This document shows, in pieces, positions 56,080 to 64,000 of a DNA stretch of 64,000 bases. Within the stretch, counting starts at the first letter, position 1. Every line of letters starts with the position of its first letter. The stretch covers positions 593,370,438 to 593,434,437 of the forward strand of contig CM066033.1 in assembly GCA_033557465.1 (NCBI GenBank), given 5' to 3'. A program made the position numbers and the translations under genes. This DNA comes from Ichthyophis bannanicus (Eukaryota > Chordata > Amphibia > Gymnophiona > Ichthyophiidae). The notes under the pieces are model-generated. The model was not told where the DNA came from. It searched no databases and saw only the letters and a list, made by a program, of their open reading frames with translations.

Positions 56080-57396
56080 ATGTTTTTTTGAAGGAGTGAA
56101 TAATCAGGTGGACAAAGGTGAGTCGGTTGATATTGTGTATCTGGACTTTCAGAAAGCCTTTGACAAGGTCCCTCATGAGAGACTTTTGGCAAAACTAAAG
56201 CGTCATGGGATAGGAGGCAGTGTACTATTGTGGATCAGGAACTGGTTAAAAGATAGAAAGCAGAGGGTAGGGGTAAATGGCCAATTTTCCCAATGGAGAA
56301 AGGTGAATAGTGGTGTACCCCAGGGATCTGTGCTGGGTCCGCTGCTTTTTGACATATTCATAAATGACCTGGAAAGTGGAATAACGAGTGAGGTTATCAA
56401 ATTTGCAGATGACACAAAACTATTTAAAGTTGTTAAAACCCAAGAGGATTGTGGAAAATTGCAAGAGGATCTTGATAAATTGGAAGACTGGGCATCAAAA
56501 TGGCAGATGAAATTTAATGTGGACAAGTGCAAGGTTATGCACCTAGGGAAGAACAACCCAAACTATGGTTACACGATGCAAGGTTCCACATTAGGAACCA
56601 CCACCCAGGAAAAAGATTTAGGCATCATTGTGGATACCATGTTAAAACCCTCGGCCCAGTGTGCAGCGGCGGCCAAGAGAGCAAATAGAATGCTAGGTAT
56701 GATAAGGAAAGGAATGGAAAATAAAACAAAAGATATTATAATGCCTCTATATCGTTCCATGGTGAAGACCGCACCTTGAATATTGTGTGCAATTCTGGTC
56801 GCCGTATCTTAAAAAGGATATAGCGATTTTAGAAAAGGTTCAGAGAAGAGCCACCAAAATGGTAAAGGGGATGGAAGGATACTCCTATGAAAGGCTAAAA
56901 AGGTGAGGGCTCTTTAACCTGGAAAAGAGACGGCTGAGGGGAGATATGATAGAAGTCTATAAATTAATGAACGGAGTGGAACGGGTAAACGTAGATCGAT
57001 TGTTTACGTTATCAGAATATAGAAAGACTAGGGGACATGCAATGAAGCTACAGGGTAAACTATTTAAGACTAATAAAATAAAATATTTTTTCACTCAATG
57101 TGTAATCAAACTCTGGAATTTGTTACCGGAGGATGTAGTAAAGGCTGTTAGTGTAGCTGGGTTTAAAAAAGGTTTGGACAAGTTCCTGGAGGAAAGGTCC
57201 ATAAACCATTATTAAGAAGGGACCCAGGATATCAATGCTTGAACTAATACAAGCATTGTGGAACCTGTGTCTCTTGGGGAAACTGCTAGGTACATATGAC
57301 CTAGATTGGCCACTGTTGGAAACAGAATACTGGGCTTGATGGACCTTGGTCTGACCCAGTATGGCATATCTTATGTTCTTATCTTATGTTCTTATG
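56080..57396 (+). mobile_element. CR1 LINE, 5' truncated, nested in the RTE
   Basis: Nearly identical over its length to 19590-20917. It starts within RT (FFEGVNNQVDKGESVDIV) and ends with the CR1 3' end and a TTATGTTCTTATCTTATGTT tail. It lies between the RTE codons for GCILS and NLYAE; about ten bases of RTE seem lost at the site. Confidence 0.88.
56083..57215 (+). pseudogene. CR1 ORF2 C-terminal half, frameshifted
   Basis: RT blocks DFQKAFDKVPHERL, SGVPQGSVLGPLLF, IKFADDTKLF (FADD catalytic box) and KWQMKFNVDKCKVMHLG are open to 56779. There an extra A, compared with the copy ending at 20907, ends the frame in MVKTAP. The next frame carries [12 protein letters not shown] and from 56946 [15 protein letters not shown] to the end NHY at 57215. 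The two CR1 copies therefore carry different, independent breaks. Confidence 0.84.
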
Positions 57397-58519
57397 AAAG
57401 TATACAGCCTTGTCTTACACCTTTGCTTATTTTAAACCATTCTGTTTCTCCTTGTTCCGTTTGAACTGTTGCTTCTTGATCAATGTACAGATTGTGCAAG
57501 AGTACGATCAGGTGTTCTGGTATACCCATGCTTCTTAATGTGGCCCAGAGTTTCTCATGGTTTACACAGTCAAAAGCCTTGCTATAGTTGATAAAGCACA
57601 AATAGATATCCTTTTGGTATTCTTTAGTCTTTTCAAGGATCCATCTCACATCTGCAATGATGTCTCTCATTCCTCGCCCTTTCCTGAACCCTGCTTGCAC
57701 TTCAGGTAGTTCTTGTTCCAAGTATAGTTGTAGTCTCTTTTGAATAATCTTCAGTAGAATCTTGCTGGCATGTGGGATCAGAGCGATTGTGCGATAATTT
57801 CCACAGTCAGTTGGATCACCTTTCTTTAGTATTGGTATAAAACACAGATCTTTTCCAGTCAGTTGGCCATGATGTTGTCTTCCATATTTCTTGGCAGAGC
57901 CTTGTAAGTATGGTAACAGCTGCATCAGATTGCTGTAATACTTCTATGGGAATGCTATCAATGCCTGGTGCTTTGTTCTTTGATAAGGCTTTCAATGCTG
58001 CTTCAACTTCTTCTTTCATCAACAATGGTTCCCGATCATAAGGTACAGGTTGAAACGGCTGTTGGTCCACTTGATCTTTATCATATAAAAACTCTGTATA
58101 TTCCTTCTACCTTTTCTTGATCTTCTCAGCATCATTCAACATAGAACCTTGAGCATCTTGTAACATTCCAATTCTAGGTTGGAACCTTTTCTTTAACTCT
58201 CGTAGCTTTAGGAAAGCCGATCTTGTTCTTCCTCTAATAGTTTCTGCTTCTATTTCCTTGCATGTGTTGTTGTAGTACTTTTCCTTGTCCTGTCTTGCTG
58301 CACGTTGGAAATCTCTGAGTCTTTTATTGTCTTTCTTTCTCCTCTGGCTTTACCTTCTCTGCGTTTCTGGGCAATTTTCAGAGTTTCTTCCATCATCCAT
58401 TTTGGCCGTTTTTCCTTTTTCACCTTTTGTAAAGACTTCTCGCTTTCTTCCAACACAACCTTCTTGATGTCATTCCATAACTCTTCTGGAGCTCTGTCAT
58501 TTGTATCTAAAGCAGCAAA

Positions 58520-59374
58520 TCAATTTTGCAGGCAGTCTTTAAATTCCAGGGTTATATTCTCAAGGTCATATTTTGCTGCATTCATGAGTGGTTTGCTCTT
58601 TTTCAACTTTAGCTTGAGTTTGCATACTAGTAGTTGATGATCTGTACCACAGTCAGCTCCAGGTTTTGTCTTTGTTGATGTTATAGAACTTTTCCATCGT
58701 TGACTTCCACAGTTGTAGTCAATTTGATTTTTATACAATCCATTGGGTGAAGTCCATGTGTACAGTCGCCGCTTGTGTTGATGGAAGAAGGTGTTTGAGA
58801 TGAATAGGTTGTTGGTCTTGCAGAATTCTGTCAGTCTTTCTCCAGCTTCATTTCTGTTGCCAAGTCCATATTTTCCAACTACTTTGCCTTCTTCTTTGTT
58901 GCCAACTTTTGCGTTCCAGTCACCCATGACTATCAGGATATCCTGTTTGCATGTTCTGTCAATTTCAGCTTGTGCTTGTTCATATAACTCTTCAATTTCA
59001 TTCTCTTCTGCAGCTGTTGTTGGGGCATATACTTGAATTATAGTTGTATTGATAGACATTCCTTGTAGACGAATAGAGATTACGCGTTCGCTGACTGCAT
59101 TGTATTTCATTACAGTTCTTGCAAGTTTCTTCTTTATTATAAATGCAACACCATTTCTTCTATGTCTTTCATTTCCAGCATAGTAGACCATGTGATCATC
59201 TGATGCAAAGTGCCCGATGCCATTCCATTTCAGTTCGCTGACACCCAACAGATCAAGCTGTACACGTTCCATTTCATTCTTGACCACCTCCAACCTCCCT
59301 TGGTTCATGCTTCGTACGTTCCATGTTCCAATGCATAAGACATCTTTACAGCTTCTGACTCTCATTTCATGCAC
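58520..59374 (-). CDS. RTE apurinic-like endonuclease domain (partial ORF)
   Basis: 284 codons open, ending at a premature TGA. The endonuclease/exonuclease/phosphatase blocks are all present: GTWNVRSMNQGRL, LLGVSELKWNG, RNGVAFIIKK, VYAPTT, IVMGDWNAKVGN, YTWTSPNGLYKNQIDY and CGTDHQLLVCKL. These hold the Asn, Glu, Asp/Asn and Asp-His metal and catalytic residues. This domain nicks the target to prime reverse transcription. Vertebrate genes annotated as 'craniofacial development protein 2-like' often come from this family. The start ATG lies 5 bp from the element edge. Confidence 0.85.
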   Translation of the reverse strand: MHEMRVRSCKDVLCIGTWNVRSMNQGRLEVVKNEMERVQLDLLGVSELKWNGIGHFASDDHMVYYAGNERHRRNGVAFIIKKKLARTVMKYNAVSERVISIRLQGMSINTTIIQVYAPTTAAEENEIEELYEQAQAEIDRTCKQDILIVMGDWNAKVGNKEEGKVVGKYGLGNRNEAGERLTEFCKTNNLFISNTFFHQHKRRLYTWTSPNGLYKNQIDYNCGSQRWKSSITSTKTKPGADCGTDHQLLVCKLKLKLKKSKPLMNAAKYDLENITLEFKDCLQN

Positions 59375-59423
59375 AGCTATGCTCCTTTGGAGAGCGCTTT
59401 CATGCCATCTCTATATGCTGCCA

Positions 59424-60903
59424 TAAAATACTCAAAACAACGGTGGATCCAGCCCCAAAAGTGGCTCCCTGCTAAGGCAGCCCCTCTCCTGGTGATGCCT
59501 TGCTGTTGTGCATTTGGGAGCTCCCTCCTGTAGCTCAGCAGCTGAATTGTAAACTCAGCAGCAAGGTAAAAAAAAAAAAGAGGGGGGCACACTGCCTCAC
59601 ACAAAAACTCGCCATGCCACTTCAGATTTATTTTTTTTATTTATTTTATTTTTATTTGGCTTAGGTAAAGACTGGGTGGAGGGGGGAATAGGATAACAAA
59701 AAAAAGTAAATCAGAAGAAGGAAAATAAAGAACATGTAAAATAAAAACAGAATAAATTAAACTAGGGGAAAATATAAGAGAAAAAAATTCTTTGTATCCG
59801 CAGATTAAGGTGAGGGACTTGGAGACTTAGACTCCTCCGTGTATCACCCCACAAGTAAAGGGACCCAGCCTCAATGCCTTCTGACTGCTTTGTTCAATTG
59901 GAGGACCAAACACCAGATCAGTCCTGCTATATGGATGCTGTCTCCATCTACTGGAGTCAGAGAATACTGGTGAGCATGTGGCTGCACGTTGCCTGTTAGA
60001 GACCACAGCTCACAGCTCTAGTCTCTGTCTCCATTCACTGACTGGCAGGCACAATCCTTACATTCTGGACTAGTCTGGTGAACAAAAAGAAAATCTGTTT
60101 TCTCTGTTTTTGTTTGGGAATGTGCATCTTTGTAGGCTGGTAGGTCTGTGTGTGTGTATGCATATATTTGTGTGTTTGTCAGGGCATGTGTTTGTATGTG
60201 TATCTGCATGAATGCTTGCATGGGTGTGCCTGCGTATCTTTGTGTATAGACACTTAGGAAAATGATGGCCGATGAAGACCTTGTGGCCTAGTGAGTCTGA
60301 CCATCCATACCAGCAGCTAAACTCTACAGTCTCACCCTCTCCCTTCCTAATGCATTAGGCCAATCTTTTTCTTTTGGGGAGGGAGCTTCATTTCTTTTCC
60401 ATCCCCCACCACATGCAGGAATTTCATTTGTACCGCACAGGAACGTCTCCCTGCTCACCTCTTCCCTTCCTGTGACTAGGGCAGCATTTCAGTGCTCCAT
60501 CTCCACAGCCTTCCCACTAGCTGGATCCTACCCACAATCTCTGCTGCCAGTTATACTGGAAGTAGGCAGGGCAGACTCACTCGCACAGTAGGGGAGGACT
60601 GGAGATCCGCAGATATTTTAAACTGAAAAATGTCCAGACACGTTAGCCATCCTTCTAGCTTCCGAACATTAATGTAAAAATCTGTAGAATCCTGAAAAAA
60701 ACCCCAGATAGTTGTTAGTTCTGACAGAGTTCCTCCAAACCTTCGACCCCAAATATGTGCCTAGTTTGCCAGTGCTTTACTATGGGCCCTGCTCATGGTA
60801 ATGCCCATAGCAACCAATTAAAAAGCAGTACACTTGATAGAGAAACAGGTAATATATTTCGTTTTCTTTGTTATTTATACTATGAAATCTGCCAACTTAA
60901 GTA
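59424..60903. other. DIRS-G leader/terminus and unassigned intron
   Basis: 59424-~60010 is probably the 5' leader and terminus of DIRS-G, with A- and T-rich runs at 59570-59720. From ~60010 to 60903 I see nothing, apart from TG-rich simple sequence at ~60140-60230. Confidence 0.4.
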
Positions 60904-62333
60904 ACGTATTTTTCGGACCATAAGACGCACTTTTTCTTCACCAAAAAGTGGGAGGAAAAGTGCCTGCATCTTATGGTGCGAATAGAATAATTTTTCGCTT
61001 TAAAGAGCAAGTTTGTCCCTCACGCTGTGCACTATTGTATTAAAACACCTGGTCCACTCTTTTTCCAATTTCTCTCAATGTCTATATACTCTCAAAACAG
61101 CCTACCTTATATATTTTCATGCTGCCCGCGTGAAAAAGCCAAACAATCTCTCTCTCACAGAGTTTCAGTTTACTGCCAGACGCCGCGCATGCGGGCCTGA
61201 GGATCTTCTCCGTCATTTAAATCTCTCATTAGCTTATCCCCTCCCCCAGTTTCATACGTGTGTAATACGTAGATCTTATCACTGCCTTCTTGCGGTAATC
61301 GACATTACACTCCTGGTTCATTAATAGGTTCCTTCTATTACTTCTCCCCTCTATGAACTTAATAATCGCTTATTAAGGAACCTATTAATGAACCAGGAGT
61401 GTAATGTCGATTACCGTAAGAAGGCCATGATAAGATCTACGTATTACACACGTATGAAACTGGGGGAGGGGATAAGCTAATGAGAGATTTAAATGACGGA
61501 GAAGATCCTCAGGCCCGCATGCGCGGCGTCTGGCAGTAAACTGAAACTCTGTGAGAGAGAGATTGTTTGGCTTTTTCACGCGGGCAGCATGAAACTAGGT
61601 AGGCTGTTTTGAGAATATATAGACATTGAGAGAAATTGGAAAAAGAGTGGACCAGGTGTTTTAATACAATAGTGTTTCTTAAGGCAGGATTTTTAAGTTT
61701 GCTTCTGTTTTTTGATACAGCAGTAGCGATTTAAAGGTCTCCTGAAGAACCGCAATGAGAAACGCAGAGGCGCTTCACAAACAGCGTCGGGACACTTAGA
61801 GAACACAGCGCGATCATAACAACAGAACATAACGCCATCAGATAGCAAGCTAAGTGCAATATTGATCATAATCATGCTGTAGATGGATTTTTAACTGAAG
61901 AAAGGGGCAAAATAATAAATGGGTCGTTGATGCGAACAAGCACAAATATTGGAGACTTGATCTCCGTAGATAGTGCCGTTGTAAGTCTGAGACCCACAGA
62001 TAAAGAAGCCCTTTCATGTTTTAAAATCTGGTACCTTTAAGAAACTCGTAAGACATTACGTGGTAGAGCATAGGATGTTTTGTTGCCATTCAAGTTTGAT
62101 TGATTGCTCTGATACAAGACCACTTTGGACAGTAGAAACTCTAAGCGTAGGCTACCTTAACCATTTCCACTCGGTTTACTTTTCTGTCGTTCCAGATGGG
62201 AACAACTTTTAAAAAGAAACTGGGTGCTGAGTGTAGAAAGAATTTTGGTTCAGAATTTTTTTTTTCCTATTTTTCTACCCCAAAAAACCAGGTGCGTCTT
62301 ATGGTCCGGTGCGTCTTATGGTCCGAAAAATAC
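60904..62333. mobile_element. DNA transposon-like element with 25-bp terminal inverted repeats
   Basis: Starts CGTATTTTTCGGACCATAAG-ACGCAC at ~60905; the inverse (GTGCGTCTTATGGTCCGAAA-AATACG) ends at ~62334. A second tandem copy of the 17-bp motif lies just inside the right end (62292-62308). The interior holds a 300-bp palindrome and no transposase, so it is non-autonomous. The superfamily was not identified. Confidence 0.78.
61030..61674. repeat. Near-perfect 300-bp palindrome with 40-bp loop
   Basis: Arms 61030-61334 and 61375-61674 are inverse copies with few differences, e.g. CGGTAATCGACATTACACTC against GAGTGTAATGTCGATTACCG. Matching ORFs on opposite strands (61013-61324 and 61385-61579) are by-products of this symmetry and not genes. 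A transcript would fold into a ~300-bp hairpin. Confidence 0.9.
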
Positions 62334-62570
62334 GGTACTTCCTGTAAGAAAAAAAAAGTCCTAAGTTGGCTTTGGGAAACTAAACTAGAGTTTTCAATGT
62401 ATGTACCTCCTTACTAAATGATATATTGCTTTGACTGACGGTGCTGTAAGAACCGCCATGCTTACTGTAAATGCTCAGTCACATAAGGATGGGGCAGTGA
62501 TGGCCTTGCTGAAAGTAATACTGTTTCTCTAAAGTGCACCTGTTGCAGCCTTTGCTCTCTCTTCCTGCAG

Positions 62571-62742
62571 TCAGTGCCTCTGTATTCATCTTAAGACCAA
62601 TATGGAAAAGTTCTACTTGCTGTGTCTGATGACCCGGAAATTGTTTGCTTTTGCCAAGGAAGAATGCATGGAGGAGAATCCAGACAGCTTGATGAATCAA
62701 GAGGTGCTGACCCCAGGACAGCTGTACCTGATGTTTTTAAAG
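62571..62742 (+). CDS. POLR1B: POLR1B exon: RNA polymerase I second-largest subunit, next internal exon
   Basis: 172 bp between CTCTCTTCCTGCAG and AAG|GTATGT. The first base completes the codon left open by the exon at 40303-40526 (AC + T, Thr). Then [57 protein letters not shown], ending in phase 0. The text continues exactly where the first exon stops in RPA135, still within the N-terminal third. Codons are intact and conservative compared with the mammalian protein as I remember it, so it is under constraint despite the 22-kb repeat-filled intron. Downstream exons lie outside the window. Confidence 0.88.
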
Positions 62743-62826
62743 GTATGTAAAGTAACTGAATCCTGTCCTTGGGCAATATAACAAAATTTCTTATTTATCA
62801 AATAAGTGGTTTTCACATGGTCACAT

Positions 62827-63357
62827 AGGGCCCGATAGTCAAAAAGAACAAAAGCCTGAGCTAAATTTCTGCTCTGTTTTCAATCAAACATAGGAGGCTA
62901 AGGGGGACGTACCAAGTGGCAACTGCCAGTGCAAATAAAGCAGCTGGCCATCGCTGCTTTAAATTATGCCCAGATATTCAGCGCCAAGGCCATATCTGGC
63001 CAGCAGCATTGAATATCCAGGTTGCTCGAATAGTGATTTAGCTATGCAGTCGGCGGTGATACTCAGCCGCAGGCCGGAAAGCTAAACCGGTTAAAGTTAG
63101 GCTAGCTTTCTTTTGGCCTAAGTTCAGCTGGTTAGGGTTAACTAGCTAACGGCTCAATATCACGCTGGCCAGCTAACCCTCAGTGCCACCCCCTCTGTGC
63201 CCCTAGAACATTCCACCGCTAAGCAGTTAGTGTCAGGTGTTCAGCAGCATTAAGGCGATATCTAGTGACACACCGGGTATGTGTCACTGAATATCTAGCT
63301 CAGCGGGTGTAACATGGTTTGTTAACCACTTTACTCCCTTTGAATATGCTCCCCTAA
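62827..63357. mobile_element. Non-autonomous DNA element (MITE) after the second exon
   Basis: Left AGGGCCCGATAGTCAAAAAGA and right CCCTTTGAATATGCTCCCCT are imperfect inverse copies. The interior is rich in AGATATTCAGCGCC, GCATTGAATATCCAGG and GGCTCAATATCACG, forming many small inverted repeats like those at 16800-17060. No ORF. Confidence 0.6.
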
Positions 63358-63559
63358 GTTTTCTGCTGAAAACTCACTTAAATTTAAGAACTGAAATTAT
63401 GCTCTTCAATTTAGGCCTGGCGTTCATTTGCCTAGATTTGAGTCTAATTTAGGTGTCTAGTGCTGAAAGTCAGTGCTGAACCTAGAGTCCAATTTTATTC
63501 CCCGCTCTAAATCATACCCATTGCCTCCAACAGTTTATGCTCCTAAATTTGCAGATAGT

Positions 63560-63760
63560 GCATAGAAAGTATGGAGAATCCCACTGACACTCCTTGTGCT
63601 CTTGGGCAAGTCGCTTAACCCTCCATTGCTTCAGGTACAAATATAGATTGTAAGCTCTCCAGGGACAGGAAAGTACCTACTGTACCTGAATGTAACTCAC
63701 CTTGAACTCTGAGATTTAAAACCAAATCCAAAATACAATGTACACTATAATAATAGCCAC
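63560..63760 (+). mobile_element. CORE-SINE / L2-type 3' fragment
   Basis: Contains TCTTGGGCAAGTCGCTTAAC (CORE motif, as at 39870) and ATTGTAAGCTCTCCAGGGAC, GAATGTAACTCACCTTGAAC, the body found in MIR-like SINEs. The tRNA head is missing. Confidence 0.65.
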
Positions 63761-63894
63761 CCAAGCTCATTGGAGATAGTGATCCCCCTGCCAAAGTGAG
63801 AGGATTAACCCACCTGCAAGAAGACAAAAACAAAACATAATTTTAAATATGATGATGATTTGTTTGATATAGTGTTGATCTTGTCCTATTGATC

Positions 63895-64000
63895 CAGGGC
63901 TTTCCAAATCTGTCCTGGGGGACCCCACAACCAGTCAGTTTTACCAATTTTTCTCATGCATATTCATGGTGGATATCCTGAAAAGCTAGCTGTGAGTCTC
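63895..64000. mobile_element. hAT-like non-autonomous element, cut by window end
   Basis: Begins CCAGGGCTTTCCAAATCTGT and CCTGGGGGACCCCACAACCA, with ATGCATATTCATGGTGGATA. Same family as ~12450-12613. Confidence 0.5.

Larger units (their letters stand above)
55212..58519 (-). pseudogene. RTE reverse transcriptase and C-terminal region, broken, CR1 inside
   Basis: From high to low coordinates: EEVEAALKALSKNKAPGIDS (58020s), FIPILKKGDPTDCGNYRTIA, LEQELPEVQAGFRKGRGMRD, YSKAFDCVNHEKLW and ISKGVRQGCILS at 57392. After the CR1 the frame resumes with NLYAEQIIRETG (56060s) and LINNLLYADDT (55990s, catalytic box intact), then a frameshift, LNVKKTKIMTTG, NNFNLLGSTINKEA, YGCESWT and WCWRRIL to 55509. 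The last part, to 55212, has GRPAMRWIDII. Stops at several frame changes, yet clearly younger than the copy at 21612-23145. Confidence 0.8.
55196..59379 (-). mobile_element. RTE/BovB-like LINE inserted in DIRS-G, with ~40-bp target duplication
   Basis: Nearly complete minus-strand LINE: endonuclease, RT, C-terminal region and 3' tail (TTG repeat at 55198-55213 on the + strand, i.e. CAA on the element strand). TGCTCCTTTGGAGAGCACTT ... CTATATGCTGA (55156-55195) recurs at 59380-59423 with few changes, an unusually long target duplication. A CR1 splits its RT (56080-57396). Confidence 0.85.
52790..60010 (-). mobile_element. DIRS-G: minus-strand DIRS-like element, interrupted by an RTE
   Basis: RNase H and RT remnants on the minus strand at 52790-53860, gag-like sequence above them (to ~55195 and resuming at 59423), and a possible left terminus near 59920-60010 (CTGCTATATGGATGCTGTCT, CCATCTACTGGAGTCAGAGA). 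YR and the right end are absent at the low-coordinate side, so the 3' part is lost. The gag region is split by the RTE at 55196-59379. Confidence 0.65.

Noticed and set aside
61013..61579. Two ORFs on opposite strands giving the same ~60-residue protein
   Set aside because: They are mirror products of the 300-bp palindrome; no start context, no family and no independent support.

Overview
This window reads as the interior of a large, transposon-filled vertebrate gene. Only two short stretches look like host coding sequence. They are consecutive exons, on the + strand, of a gene I recognise as POLR1B (second-largest subunit of RNA polymerase I), at 40303-40526 and 62571-62742. Each has a proper AG acceptor and GT donor, and the codon phase matches across a 22,044-bp intron. 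I found no exon in the 40.3 kb upstream.

Nearly everything else is mobile DNA. The dominant class is DIRS-like tyrosine-recombinase retrotransposons (RT, RNase H, a methyltransferase-like segment and YR, with inverted termini and an internal complementary region). At least nine copies, here labelled A, B, C1, C2, D, E, F, G and H, lie on both strands. With them are CR1, L2 and RTE/BovB-like LINEs, tRNA-headed CORE-SINEs, a piggyBac gene, a Harbinger element and several palindromic or foldback DNA elements. DIRS, CR1, RTE, piggyBac and Harbinger elements together, with very long introns, suggest an amphibian, most likely a caecilian. A repeat-rich reptile such as tuatara is not excluded.

Layout. 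1-3389: DIRS-A (young, nearly intact) sits inside a piggyBac gene (3390-~4882), which abuts DIRS-B (~4890-9035). 9048-9530: old CR1 tail. 9945-10340: minus-strand DIRS gag scrap (H). 10381-14039: internally deleted DIRS-C1 carrying a SINE, a hAT-like element and a foldback. 15033-16655: L2, minus strand. ~17205-34602: one old minus-strand DIRS (D) holding a CR1 in its terminal repeat, an RTE behind its YR end, and the well-bounded DIRS-C2, which in turn holds an L2. ~35430-40263: old DIRS-E, then POLR1B exon, then DIRS-F (40601-~46812). 47389-51030: Harbinger remnant. 52790-~60010: minus-strand DIRS-G, interrupted by an RTE (55196-59379) that is itself interrupted by a CR1 (56080-57396). 60904-62333: DNA element with a 300-bp palindrome. 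Then the second POLR1B exon and more small elements.

I see no bacterial-type gene cluster, CRISPR array or functional tRNA/rRNA gene. The interest lies in the nesting history, the DIRS circle-junction relics, the conserved splice-donor-like DIRS ends and the exon squeezed between two DIRS elements. All calls come from reading the sequence and remembered family motifs; no alignment or database search was run.
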